The notes beneath the pieces are model-generated. The model made no database searches. It had not been told where the DNA came from and saw only the letters and a list, made by a program, of their open reading frames with translations. A stretch of DNA of 64,000 nucleotides. Source: an uncultured Odoribacter sp. Its GTDB lineage: Bacteria > Bacteroidota > Bacteroidia > Bacteroidales > Marinifilaceae. Each line of letters starts with the position of its first letter. Position 1 is the first letter of the stretch. Shown in pieces: positions 43,615 to 52,897 of this stretch. The position numbers and the translations under genes were made by a program. Where the stretch lies: the NCBI GenBank assembly GCA_910589025.1, contig CAJURM010000007.1, positions 1 to 64,000 of the forward strand. Reading direction: 5' to 3'.

Positions 43615-44832
43615 TTACAATGCAGCCAGTAATAAATCAATATTTCTTGAAATCAGACCGAAACGGTCGGCCAATACATTTTTTGTCAATATGCCGTTAT
43701 AAATATATACCCCATTACGCAGTCCGGCATCCGCCTTAAGGGCACGCGCAAATCCGCCCTGCCGGGCCGCTTCCTGCAACAAGGGCAGGAAAACATTACT
43801 ATATGCAATGGAAGCTGTACGGGCAACTCGCGAAAGGACATTCGGCACGCAATAATGAATCACCCCTTCATGCGTATATACCGATTTTTCCCGAGTAGCC
43901 AAAGCTGAAGTTTCAATACAACCACCCTGGTCTACGGATAAATCAACAATCACGGCTCCCTGCTTCAATAATTTCACCTGTTCCTCCTGGATCATCATCA
44001 TATTGTCCGGTTCCAAGCAACGTACTGCCCCAATAAGCACATCCGCTGTTTTCAATGCTCTCGACACAACCGGTTCATGAAAAACGGATGTAAACACGCG
44101 CTCACCCAAACGTTCCCTCACCTGGCGAAGACGGTTCACCGAAGCGTCAAAGATTTTCACTGTAGCTCCTAATCCCATCGCTGCCCGGGCAGCATATTCG
44201 CCCAAGGTACCAGCCCCCAGAATCATCACTTCGGTAGGCGTAATCCCACTAATTCCCCCCAGGATAATTCCCTTTCCGCCCCGGGAATTACTAAGATATT
44301 CCCCGGCTATCATTATTGCAGCATTTCCGGCTATTTCACTCATAATCCGCACTACCGGATAAAATCCGTCCCTATCCTTGATAATATCAAAGCCCAAAGC
44401 TGTCACTTTTTTCTGCATCATAGCCATGACAGCCTCTTTTTTCAAGTCAAACATCTTCATGGAAGAAAGAATCACCTGATGTTCGTGCATATACTCAGTT
44501 TCGTGCAAAGAAACGGAAGTCACTTTCAGAACAATATCCGCCGCATACACTTCCTCCTGAGTCTCCACAATCCGTGCTCCGCAATCACTGTATTCCGAAT
44601 CAGCATAATGAGCTCCGTTACCCGCTCCTCGCTGTAAAATAATTTCATGCCCCATGTCCACAAATACCCGCACCGATTCCGGAGTCAGGCAAATGCGGTT
44701 TTCCCCTTTTGCCACTTCATTCGGAATCCCTATCACCAAACGTTTAGGACGCCTGGCACAGAAAAACTCCTTTTCCTGACAAAATATCCACTCTTTTTTT
44801 ATCGGAACCGATATTTTACCACTATTTCCCAT
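43615..44832 (-). CDS. ald: Alanine dehydrogenase
   Basis: The enzyme reversibly deaminates L-alanine to pyruvate with NAD. The 405-residue chain has a 30-residue N-terminal extension before the usual start (LVIGIPNEVAKGENRICLTP), as in Bacteroidota homologues. The substrate-site Lys lies in VLKVTSV, a His in YMHEHQVILSS, and the Rossmann loop is ILGAGTLGEYAARAAMGLGA. The end part VSRVARTASIAYSNVFLPLL is typical. It sits between tsaE and the PorE-like gene with short gaps (52 bp and 29 bp). Confidence 0.9.
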   Translation of the reverse strand: MGNSGKISVPIKKEWIFCQEKEFFCARRPKRLVIGIPNEVAKGENRICLTPESVRVFVDMGHEIILQRGAGNGAHYADSEYSDCGARIVETQEEVYAADIVLKVTSVSLHETEYMHEHQVILSSMKMFDLKKEAVMAMMQKKVTALGFDIIKDRDGFYPVVRIMSEIAGNAAIMIAGEYLSNSRGGKGIILGGISGITPTEVMILGAGTLGEYAARAAMGLGATVKIFDASVNRLRQVRERLGERVFTSVFHEPVVSRALKTADVLIGAVRCLEPDNMMMIQEEQVKLLKQGAVIVDLSVDQGGCIETSALATREKSVYTHEGVIHYCVPNVLSRVARTASIAYSNVFLPLLQEAARQGGFARALKADAGLRNGVYIYNGILTKNVLADRFGLISRNIDLLLAAL

Positions 44833-44884
44833 AGTACTGAAATTAAATGATTAAGGGTTATCCGGCTCACACTACGAAAAAATC

Positions 44885-45307
44885 TCAGTCATCAATCTTC
44901 ACCTCCAATTCTCTACGCCCGTCAGGCAATTCGGAAAAATAACACGAAACAGCCTCCTCCGGTATCAGCTCTTCCACCTTTTCCGGCCATTCAATAAAAC
45001 ACCTATCGCCCCCGAAAAAATACTCTTCATACCCGAAATCCATGGCTTCCATTGCATCTTTTACGCGATAAAAATCAAAATGATACATCGCTTTGCCTTG
45101 CGCTGTCTGATATTCGTTCACAATGGCAAAGGTCGGCGAACTCACATCATCCACCACCCCTTCACATGCCGCCACCGCTTTTACAAAAGTCGTCTTACCG
45201 ACTCCCATCGGCCCATAGAGGGCAAAAATCTTTTTATCTCCTGCAAAATCCAAAAATTCTTTTGCCACCCGATGGATATCTGTCAAACCGTTTATTGTCC
45301 ATTTCAT
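44885..45307 (-). CDS. tsaE: tRNA threonylcarbamoyladenosine biosynthesis ATPase
   Basis: TsaE drives the TsaBDE complex that makes t6A at position 37 of ANN-decoding tRNAs. The start is placed at the ATG at 45307 (MKWTINGLTDIHRVAKEF), since the upstream in-frame ATGs overlap the PorW gene region. The Walker A loop is GPMGVGKTTFVKAV. Other motifs are SSPTFAIVNEYQ and the Walker B-like HFDFYRV; the C-terminal Trp-Pro is in FIEWPEK. At about 140 residues the length is normal. It lies 20 bp downstream of the PorW-like gene. Confidence 0.95.
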   Translation of the reverse strand: MKWTINGLTDIHRVAKEFLDFAGDKKIFALYGPMGVGKTTFVKAVAACEGVVDDVSSPTFAIVNEYQTAQGKAMYHFDFYRVKDAMEAMDFGYEEYFFGGDRCFIEWPEKVEELIPEEAVSCYFSELPDGRRELEVKIDD

Positions 45308-45327
45308 GGGTATACACATCATATAGA

Positions 45328-48300
45328 TTATTCCAAATAATACTTCTTAAAGAATTGCAAATATGCTTCCAGGATTTTCTTCTCACGCAACACCTCCAGA
45401 TTTGAATCCGAAATCACAAAATTTCGGTAGTCCGTATTTCTCAACGGTTTAAACAATTTCCGGTTGCGAATGGCCGTATTGAAATAACGCATGGCTTCCT
45501 CCCGGTTGCTGAATCCCGAAACGGTCAGGCAATCGTGATTTTCGTCATACTTGTAATTATTCAGCGTCAGCCCAGCAAAGTTAAATTCCTCAAAAACGGT
45601 TTTCAGCTTAAAAGGATCTATCTCATTGGAATAAAACAACACAAACCGATGGGGAACACTTTTGTTATACACAAAATCCCCGTCCTCCACACCGATTTCC
45701 GACGTATTCCGCATATAATTATCCGCGAAAAACTTCCGATACTCTTCGATATATTGGTTTTCCAACAGAATAGCCAGATTGCTCTCCGTAATAATAAAAT
45801 GAGAATAATTCACCTTGGAAAGGCGTTCAAACAATTCATTGTTTTTCATTACGGTATTCATATAATCAAGAGCCAGCCCCTTTTTCCCGATTTTCCTCAC
45901 CACAATCAATTCGTATTCATCGTTATAATTCTCCTTTTCAACGGAAAATGCAGGCTCCGTAGCATGCAGCATCTCCGCAATTCTTTTCATATTCACTTTT
46001 CGGAAAGGCAGGCATAACACATAATCGTGCTGTTCATCTTCCTGATATTTGAAAATATGTGCCGAAGCCCCCTGCCGACCTGTCAATAACTCTCCGGTAG
46101 CACGGTCACCGACATAATTGGCAATAAAAAATTCCACATAATCATCCGTTTTCTTCAACCGCTTCAAGGCCGTCAAATTTTTCTCATGGATGGCAACAAT
46201 ACGGTAATTCTTCCCCGACAAGTGCTTCAACAATTTTTTATCTGTGGCAATCCGGTTCAGATAATCAAACGACTGTTCGTAATCTTCAAAAGAAGTAATA
46301 CGCAAAACCGGGGTCTTATACCACACATCTTCCTTTTTCAGCTCATATTTGCGTCCTTCGGCAGCTTCTATGGCATTGATAAACTCCAAGCGAAGCTGCA
46401 TTTGCAGCAATTGTGCCGTTTTCAGTTCCTGCGGCAGGAATATGAAAATATCATGCTTTTCAGATTTCTCCATTTCAAAGGGCATCTCTTCATCCTCCTC
46501 CGTTTCTACACTTCCGTTTTCATCAAACACCCAATTGCGGTTTGCTTTCAGATAGCGGGCATTTGACATCTCCTCTCCGGTATATTGCACGGGATTATTT
46601 CCTACGTCCATAGAGGCCAGCACAGCACTCACCACATCACGGATATTTTTGTTCGGCTTAGCTTCCAATACGGCATTCAAGGCTACCCGGGCTTCCTGTG
46701 GCGAATGCAGATTTACCATACACATGGCTTTTAAAAACAATATATAAGCACTCAGCTTATTTTCCGGATAGCGTTCCATAACGTCTTCACATATCCGCAA
46801 TGCATCCTGATAATATACCTGCTGATAACGATCATAGGCCTCCGCATACAGTTTCTCTATCACTTTTACTTCGTTATCTACCTTACGGAAATACTCCGGA
46901 TCTTGTAATCCCTTGGCAAAATCACTCTCCGGAAATTTGCCGATCAATTCTTTTCTATATGCATCTGCAATCTCCGTTTTATCCGCCTGCAGTGCCGATT
47001 TATAAGCCAGATAGTACACTAAAGCAACATTATGGCTTTCCGGATAACGTTTTATGAATTCTCCGAAACATGCTAAAGCTTTATCCGGATCATCAAATTT
47101 ATACAGATACAATTCTCCGGCCCGATAATAAGCTTCTTCCATCTTTTTCTCCGATTCCGCCATCTTTTCCGCAGTCAGAGGAACATCTTTCAAATAAAAA
47201 TCACGGCTCTTGTTGTCCAGCTTTTCTTGTTTCTGTAGTTCCTCTCCAGCAACTTCCTCTGTTTCTGCCGTCAGTTCAATCATGGATTTATTGGTGCGCC
47301 GCCAGTTGTCTTCCAGTTTCCGGCGCCCCCATTTTCGTTTAAAATCATTTTTACCCAAAGAAACTGTCACCGGATTATAGAAATACCAACCTCCGCTTCC
47401 ACTGTTGCCTTGTGAAAAGGCATCCCCCCGGCTGATCATATTATTCCGCATAAAGAAATTCCGCTCCTGCTGCTCCCGTCGTTCCTGTTCTTTTATCCGC
47501 GCCTCCTCATCCTTCACTTCCTGAATCATTCCATCCGCCCACTGTAAACGCTCAGATTCGGGTAGTTGTGCAATCTGCTGCAAACTATCCTGCAACTGTA
47601 TCATGTTCAAATTCGAAACCAATTCGGTCAAATCCGACACCTTATTCTTTATCTGGTCATAGTTTTCAACCCGGGAATCCATAAAATACACACAGGAATC
47701 ATAACAGGCATGGGCAGGTACAAAATCTTTCCCGGCAAAATAGTAATCCCCCAATCTCAAAAAAGACAAAGCTTTTTGATTATCATTATCGATGCTGGCT
47801 TTTACTGATTTCCAATACAAGTCCACGGCCTCTTGCTGATGCCCTTTTTTCTCCTCTATGTTAGCCAGAGCATAATAAATCCGATCCTGAAAATCCGTAT
47901 TTTTCCGGTCTTTCAGCATTTTTTTCAGTTTTTTCTGCACCGCCTCATCTCCCGCCTGATAAGCAAGCGCCATATTAATCTTGGCATTAAATACCATCTC
48001 ATAGTCGAAGTTGAACTGTATCGCTTTTTTCAATGCCTGCATTGCCTGGGCATCCTGCTGTTCCTGTAAATAAAGCTGCGATAACATAAAATAATAGCGG
48101 GGCTTTCTCTTCATGCTCTTACACACTTTCAGCAACTCTTCTCCCGTCGTGACAGCCTGAGCATAGTTTCGCTGACGGACATAAAAATCGGTCTTTGCCG
48201 CCGCATACATCTCCCGCTGGCTCCGCTTCAACTCCGACGACTCAATGGCAGGCATCAGTTTTACAGCTTCATCATAGCGCCCCATCTCCGTCAAACTTCT

Positions 48301-48822
48301 GAAAAACCATAAACGCACCTCCGCCTGTAACTTCTCATCGTCCGCATACTGCCGTTGGATATAACGGAATGTATTATTAGCGAGGACATACTTCCCTTTC
48401 AGGAAATAAGCCTTGCCCAAAAGCAGGTAACACTTGGAAATCTGATTGTTGAATTCCTTCTTCTTCCGGAAAGTCTCGTAACTTTTCGAATTCTTATTCT
48501 TTCTCCGCTTCGGTTTTGCCGTAATCGAATGCTTGTCAATCGCCTTGACAGCTTTCTCAATGGCATAATCCATATCCGACGTACAGAGCGCACGAGTCCA
48601 GGGATTGTTGGAAACAAACACGGGCAGCAAGTTGGTATAATCCTCCTTGTGGTTCTGTTCCATTTTCTTCATCCCCGATTTCAGTGCCTCATTCCCGTTA
48701 AAATGAATATTGTAACGGGTCGTCAACTGGTGATACTGCCGCGAAAACAACGTATTCTTCTTCGTCGAACAACCTGCCAACAAAAGCACAATCCCGATAT
48801 AAATTACACCCCTCAGTTTCAT
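45328..48822 (-). CDS. porW: PorW/SprE-like T9SS TPR lipoprotein
   Basis: The 1,164-residue lipoprotein has its acylated Cys in LLLAGCSTKKNTL. The following text (HQLTTRYNIHFNGNEALKSG) is the hallmark of PorW of Porphyromonas and SprE of Flavobacterium, needed for type IX secretion and gliding. TPR units fill roughly residues 120-330 and 560-720. The second half has an extra region with repeated short segments (LIVVRKIGKKGLALDYMNTV, FREEAMRYFNTAIRN-like FSNREEAMRYFNTAIRNRK near the end). That repeated unit of about 80 residues makes the protein longer than SprE. It acts at the periplasmic side of the outer membrane. Together with the PorE-like gene it shows the organism uses the T9SS. Confidence 0.85.
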   Translation of the reverse strand: MKLRGVIYIGIVLLLAGCSTKKNTLFSRQYHQLTTRYNIHFNGNEALKSGMKKMEQNHKEDYTNLLPVFVSNNPWTRALCTSDMDYAIEKAVKAIDKHSITAKPKRRKNKNSKSYETFRKKKEFNNQISKCYLLLGKAYFLKGKYVLANNTFRYIQRQYADDEKLQAEVRLWFFRSLTEMGRYDEAVKLMPAIESSELKRSQREMYAAAKTDFYVRQRNYAQAVTTGEELLKVCKSMKRKPRYYFMLSQLYLQEQQDAQAMQALKKAIQFNFDYEMVFNAKINMALAYQAGDEAVQKKLKKMLKDRKNTDFQDRIYYALANIEEKKGHQQEAVDLYWKSVKASIDNDNQKALSFLRLGDYYFAGKDFVPAHACYDSCVYFMDSRVENYDQIKNKVSDLTELVSNLNMIQLQDSLQQIAQLPESERLQWADGMIQEVKDEEARIKEQERREQQERNFFMRNNMISRGDAFSQGNSGSGGWYFYNPVTVSLGKNDFKRKWGRRKLEDNWRRTNKSMIELTAETEEVAGEELQKQEKLDNKSRDFYLKDVPLTAEKMAESEKKMEEAYYRAGELYLYKFDDPDKALACFGEFIKRYPESHNVALVYYLAYKSALQADKTEIADAYRKELIGKFPESDFAKGLQDPEYFRKVDNEVKVIEKLYAEAYDRYQQVYYQDALRICEDVMERYPENKLSAYILFLKAMCMVNLHSPQEARVALNAVLEAKPNKNIRDVVSAVLASMDVGNNPVQYTGEEMSNARYLKANRNWVFDENGSVETEEDEEMPFEMEKSEKHDIFIFLPQELKTAQLLQMQLRLEFINAIEAAEGRKYELKKEDVWYKTPVLRITSFEDYEQSFDYLNRIATDKKLLKHLSGKNYRIVAIHEKNLTALKRLKKTDDYVEFFIANYVGDRATGELLTGRQGASAHIFKYQEDEQHDYVLCLPFRKVNMKRIAEMLHATEPAFSVEKENYNDEYELIVVRKIGKKGLALDYMNTVMKNNELFERLSKVNYSHFIITESNLAILLENQYIEEYRKFFADNYMRNTSEIGVEDGDFVYNKSVPHRFVLFYSNEIDPFKLKTVFEEFNFAGLTLNNYKYDENHDCLTVSGFSNREEAMRYFNTAIRNRKLFKPLRNTDYRNFVISDSNLEVLREKKILEAYLQFFKKYYLE

Positions 48823-48860
48823 TCAATATTCAGCTTACACCCTACCGACAAAATCACCTT

Positions 48861-49946
48861 TTACTTCTTGGATACCCTTACCCTCCGAGCCGTTTCCTGC
48901 TGTTCCTCTACAGCCTCCGCCACCTGGAATGCCAAAGCCGCAAATGCCCGACCCGTAATGGAATCGGCGTTCAGTGCCACCGGTTTTCCAGCATCACCGG
49001 AGTCGCAGATGCTCTGCACCACCGGAATTTGCCCCAGCAACCGCAATCCCTTTTCTTCCGCCAACTGTTTCGCCCCCTCTTTCCCGAAGATGTAATACTT
49101 GTTTTCCGGTAATTCGGCAGGAGTAAACCAGGCCATATTTTCCACCAGTCCTAAGACAGGCACACCAATACCCGGAGACTCAAACATATTGATTCCCTTA
49201 ATTGCATCGGCCAATGCTACCTGTTGGGGCGTACTCACCACAATCGCTCCCGTCAATGCCACCGTCTGCACCAGCGTCAGGTGAATATCACTGGTTCCCG
49301 GCGGCAGGTCGATGAGCAGATAGTCCAGCTCTTCCCAATACCCCTGCTCCACCATCTGCTTCAAAGCATTGGAAGCCATGGGACCCCGCCACACCGTAGC
49401 GGAAGCCGGATCAACAAAAAAACCGATAGACAAAAGCTTCACGCCGTATTTTTCCACCGGCACAATGTATTCTTTTCCGTCTGCTTCCGTCATATACGGA
49501 CGTTCTTCCTCACAACCGAACATTTTCGGTATGGAAGGTCCGAAAATATCCGCATCCACCAGTCCTACCTTATATCCCTGCATAGCCAGAGCAACAGCCA
49601 GATTGGCAGCCACAGTCGATTTGCCGACCCCCCCCTTTCCTGAAGAAACCGCCACCACATTACGCACCCGCTCCAAAGAAAAAGGACGCTCCAGCTCCTG
49701 CATATATACCGTTTCAATCTCGACCTCCTGAAAAGCCGTCTTTTCCCGGATAACGGTCTCGCACTTCTTCTTCACCGCAGCAGCAAAAGGGTCATCCTTA
49801 CGCTGAAAAACCAGACGGAAAGAGACCTTTTTCCCTTCCGTCCGTACCTGTTGTACCATATCCAAAGCCACAATATTCTGTGAACTGCCGGGATATTTCA
49901 CATCCATCAATATATCCCGGATTTCTTTCGCTTCATTCTGTTGCAT
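48861..49946 (-). CDS. Mrp/NBP35-type iron-sulfur cluster carrier ATPase
   Basis: The protein carries or loads iron-sulfur clusters in the cytoplasm. Residues 1-95 form a MIP18/DUF59 domain. The deviant Walker A is SSGKGGVGKSTVAANLAVAL (residues about 104-123), with Walker B-like YLLIDLPPGTSD. The C-terminal region lacks the CxxC found in many Mrp proteins: after VLGLVENMAWF comes TPAELPENKYYIFG. The 361-residue length is normal. It is 38 bp upstream of the PorW-like gene, so it may head the leftward T9SS run. Confidence 0.93.
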   Translation of the reverse strand: MQQNEAKEIRDILMDVKYPGSSQNIVALDMVQQVRTEGKKVSFRLVFQRKDDPFAAAVKKKCETVIREKTAFQEVEIETVYMQELERPFSLERVRNVVAVSSGKGGVGKSTVAANLAVALAMQGYKVGLVDADIFGPSIPKMFGCEEERPYMTEADGKEYIVPVEKYGVKLLSIGFFVDPASATVWRGPMASNALKQMVEQGYWEELDYLLIDLPPGTSDIHLTLVQTVALTGAIVVSTPQQVALADAIKGINMFESPGIGVPVLGLVENMAWFTPAELPENKYYIFGKEGAKQLAEEKGLRLLGQIPVVQSICDSGDAGKPVALNADSITGRAFAALAFQVAEAVEEQQETARRVRVSKK

Positions 49947-50027
49947 AATATCTTACATCTGTTTCATATCTGGAGCAAATCCCTTTGCCCCGTCTCGTCT
50001 CTTATTCTGTTTTACTTCTTAAAGAAA

Positions 50028-50035
50028 CAAAGATA
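50028..50035 (-). promoter_or_regulatory. -7 promoter element for the Mrp gene
   Basis: The minus strand reads TATCTTTG (TAnnTTTG), about 82 bp before the ATG at 49946. No -33 TTTG is clear. Confidence 0.4.
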
Positions 50036-50144
50036 AAACTTTTTAAATTGTAATCTAAGTTAAAAAACACGGATTTACCAACGAAAGAGAAAAATTAACG
50101 TATGAAAAGGAAATTCTGACATATTCCATAAACAAACCATGCTT

Positions 50145-50618
50145 ATGAAAAACTACCTGCTTCCCCTGCTGCTCCTGACAGGTTCATTGTGCCTGTCCTG
50201 CAACGACGACGATACCCCACACAACTTTTTAAACGGAGACTGGACCCTTGTCAACACCATCCCGAAAGCCATGCCCGTGGAGGGAAGCGACCTGAGCACC
50301 GAAGCTCTGGCGGATTCCCTGCTCAACTATACCTTTCTTACAGAAAATTCGACCCTCATATTCACCGACGACAGCATCCGCCTGACCACCACCGTGCCCC
50401 TCTCATTACTCTACACCTACCACCGGCAGGTCGTGACGATACGCACTCCCTACGACTTGCCTTTTCTGATACAAGGGTATGCTGAAATCTCCGGTGACTT
50501 CATGCGCTTTAAACTTACCCCGACATCCTACCTCAGCATATTGGATTACGTTCAACCGCCATTCCGGAATCAACTGTTATCCGCCGACATCACCTACGAA
50601 CTCCAAAGAAAGAACTGA
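50145..50618 (+). CDS. Small lipoprotein of unknown function, probably surface-exposed
   Basis: The ATG at 50145 (two codons after an in-frame ATG) gives a lipoprotein signal (MKNYLLPLLLLTGSLCLSC). The acylated Cys is followed by NDDDT, an acidic run like the Bacteroidota lipoprotein export signal that sends lipoproteins to the cell surface. The remaining 135 residues contain alternating beta-like strands (STLIFTDDSIRLTTTVP, HRQVVTIRTPYDLPF) starting with NGDWTLVNTIP. This resembles the opening of lipocalin-like small Bacteroidota lipoproteins, but I cannot name the family. It converges with the metalloprotease gene with 1 bp between stops. Confidence 0.78.
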   Translation: MKNYLLPLLLLTGSLCLSCNDDDTPHNFLNGDWTLVNTIPKAMPVEGSDLSTEALADSLLNYTFLTENSTLIFTDDSIRLTTTVPLSLLYTYHRQVVTIRTPYDLPFLIQGYAEISGDFMRFKLTPTSYLSILDYVQPPFRNQLLSADITYELQRKN

Positions 50619-50619
50619 A

Positions 50620-51327
50620 TCACAACCGGGTATTATATGTGCGCAAACGGCGACGACAGGCCTCATAATCCGGACACACCTCCTTCACCAACGCCCAGAA
50701 ACGGGCAGAATGGTTTTTCTCTACCGTATGGCACAACTCATGCAGAATGACATAATCAATCAATTCATCCGGCAATTTCATCAACTTGATATTCAGACTG
50801 ATTTTATCGTCATGGGAGCAACTGCCCCAATTGGAGATATTATTCCGGAAAGAGAGGCGGGTAAAACGGAAACGAAACTTCTCGGCATATTGCCTCACCC
50901 TGCCGGGCAACAACTGCCTGCATTCCTTTTTGTAAATCTCCGCCAAAAAATTCTTTGCCAACGGGTCTATCTTCTCATAAGCCGTTCCCCGAGGAATCCA
51001 TAACGTAACTTTCTTCCCTTCAATCGTATAAGAGGGTACACGGCAATCCCCTTCCATAATGACCAACCAATGCAACCGGGTCCGGATTTCCGCTCCAATG
51101 CCCAACCCTACCCCGGTCTCTTTTTCATAAGATTTCACTTTCGGCAGGTTCCGGGCTATCCACTCCTTCTTCTCTTCCACAAACCGAATCATCTGCCGCC
51201 CGCTCACCCCATAAGGAACATTCACCCACACCCCCCGTCCCGGCGACATTCGTATCGACAGATACTTGATATTGGCACTGCGCCTCACTTTGATTTCCCC
51301 GATACCGTCCAATTCAAAACTTTCCAT
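50620..51327 (-). CDS. YgjP-type zinc metallopeptidase (M48-like, DUF45)
   Basis: The 235-residue protein has the zinc motif HELCH with a downstream Glu in HELCHTVEKNHSARFW. DUF45 landmarks are SIRMSPGRGVWVNVPYGVS, FRNNISNWGSCSHDDKISLNIKLM and DYVILHELCH. It lacks a signal peptide and should be cytoplasmic. Family members are predicted metal-dependent hydrolases of unknown substrate. It stands alone, with the small 51424 gene upstream behind a terminator. Confidence 0.9.
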   Translation of the reverse strand: MESFELDGIGEIKVRRSANIKYLSIRMSPGRGVWVNVPYGVSGRQMIRFVEEKKEWIARNLPKVKSYEKETGVGLGIGAEIRTRLHWLVIMEGDCRVPSYTIEGKKVTLWIPRGTAYEKIDPLAKNFLAEIYKKECRQLLPGRVRQYAEKFRFRFTRLSFRNNISNWGSCSHDDKISLNIKLMKLPDELIDYVILHELCHTVEKNHSARFWALVKEVCPDYEACRRRLRTYNTRL

Positions 51328-51355
51328 AAAACCTCCCGGACACCATAGAAATCCA

Positions 51356-51406
51356 ACAAAAAAACCTGCCCAAAGCTGTATGGCTACAAAACTTCCAGGC
51401 AGGTTT
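51356..51406 (-). terminator. Terminator of the 51424 gene
   Basis: GGCAGGTTT (51398-51406) and AAACCTGCC (51362-51370) are complementary, with a 27-base loop. On the minus strand the stem is followed by TTTTTTTG. The long loop lowers certainty. Confidence 0.55.
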
Positions 51407-51423
51407 ACAATGAAAAAGAAAAA

Positions 51424-51711
51424 TCAATTCGCTTTAACTATCTCACTCAATTTGGTGAAAGCAGCATCCACGTTGCTCATCAAATCGTTGTAAATAGCCT
51501 TGAAATAATTCTTAATCTCCTTTTTATCCTCCAGTTTCTTCGCTCCGCGAACACGGTCAAGCAAACTATTACGGACAGCGATAACCTCTTTCACAATCCC
51601 GCTCACTTCATCATTACTCTTTCCGGAAACAAAGCTGTAATTGAAACAGTCCGCAATCACTGAAAATGTCAGATAATCGATATCTTTCTTCAATCTTTTA
51701 ACACTTGCCAT
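51424..51711 (-). CDS. Small helical protein of unknown function
   Basis: The 95-residue product is predicted to be all helix, Lys/Val-rich, with no signal peptide. Recognisable text is VKRLKKDIDYLTFSVIADC and KNYFKAIYNDLMSNVDAAF. I recall similar short proteins next to housekeeping genes in Bacteroidales but no function. The gene has its own terminator. The coding character is good (no long shadow frame, regular codon use), so it is probably real. Confidence 0.65.
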   Translation of the reverse strand: MASVKRLKKDIDYLTFSVIADCFNYSFVSGKSNDEVSGIVKEVIAVRNSLLDRVRGAKKLEDKKEIKNYFKAIYNDLMSNVDAAFTKLSEIVKAN

Positions 51712-51810
51712 AACTCTATTATTTAATTTTCACCAAAAGTATACAAATCCTCCCGTCCGAACAAATTTTTATACAGAAAATACATTCCGATGTGCATTTC
51801 CCCAATAAAC

Positions 51811-52887
51811 TTATCTTCCTTGCCCGCTTTCCAACAATAAATCCAACACGGTCATGGCAGCCATGGCTTCCACCACCGGAACGGCACGCGGTACAACACA
51901 AGGGTCATGACGGCCTTGCGCCCGAAAACGCACCTCCTCCCCGTCCGTACTTACAGTGTCCTGCTCTGTCATAATGGTTGCCACCGGCTTGAAAGCCACC
52001 CGGAAACAGATATCCTCGCCATTCGTCACACCTCCCTGCACCCCTCCGGAACGATTGGTTGCCGTGTGTACCTGTCCTTCTTTCATCAAAAAAGAATCAT
52101 TATGCTGACTTCCCCGCATGGAGGCTGCCGCAAAGCCAGAACCATACTCAAAACCTTTGGCCGCATTGATGCTCATCATCGCACACGCCAAGCGGGCTTG
52201 AAAACGGTCGAAAACAGGTTCTCCCAATCCAGGCATCACCCCCCGAATCACCCCGGTCACACACCCGCCTATACTGTCACCCGCCTCTTTCACTTCCCGA
52301 ATCAAGGCAATCATCTGCGCCGCCATCCGGTCGTCCGGACAACGTACCGCATTCGCCTCTGCTTGCGTCAAATCATAATCAGAACAACTTCCGGCAAGCA
52401 CAACTTCCCCGACTTGAGAAGTATAGGCATTCACACTTATTCCGTAACGGGAAAGCACCTGCTTCGCTATCGCCCCACCAACCACCCGAGCAATATGCTC
52501 CCGCGCCGAAGAACGTCCCCCGCCCCGGTAATCCCGGATGCCATACTTCTTATACCACGTATAATCCGCATGCGAAGGACGGAATATATCTTTCAGAAGA
52601 GTATAATCCTTACTGTTCTGATTGGTATTGCGTACAACAAAACCAATAGGCATACCCGTCGTCCTGCCCTCAAACACACCCGACAAAATTTCCACCCGGT
52701 CCGCTTCACTGCGAGGAGTCGAAATATCCGACTGCCCGGGACGCCGGCGGTCCAATTCATACTGAATCATCTCCGCCGTTAAAGCAATGCCCGCGGGGCA
52801 GCCGTCCACCATTCCCCCGATAGCTGCTCCGTGCGATTCGCCAAAAGAACTCAGCCGAAACAACTTACCGAATACATTCCCTGCCAT
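51811..52887 (-). CDS. aroC: Chorismate synthase
   Basis: The enzyme forms chorismate from EPSP, the last step of the shikimate pathway, with reduced FMN. The start is set at the ATG at 52887 (MAGNVFGKLFRLSSFGESHG), which gives the standard N-terminus and 358 residues. The longer frame back to 53019 overlaps the SlyD-like gene out of frame and is not the real protein. Family motifs include RRRPGQSDISTPR, YRGGGRSSARE, and the final half with RGSQHNDSF and NRSGGVQGGVTNGEDI. It follows the SlyD-like gene by 10 bp. Confidence 0.97.
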   Translation of the reverse strand: MAGNVFGKLFRLSSFGESHGAAIGGMVDGCPAGIALTAEMIQYELDRRRPGQSDISTPRSEADRVEILSGVFEGRTTGMPIGFVVRNTNQNSKDYTLLKDIFRPSHADYTWYKKYGIRDYRGGGRSSAREHIARVVGGAIAKQVLSRYGISVNAYTSQVGEVVLAGSCSDYDLTQAEANAVRCPDDRMAAQMIALIREVKEAGDSIGGCVTGVIRGVMPGLGEPVFDRFQARLACAMMSINAAKGFEYGSGFAAASMRGSQHNDSFLMKEGQVHTATNRSGGVQGGVTNGEDICFRVAFKPVATIMTEQDTVSTDGEEVRFRAQGRHDPCVVPRAVPVVEAMAAMTVLDLLLESGQGR

Positions 52888-52897
52888 AGGCGGCGTA

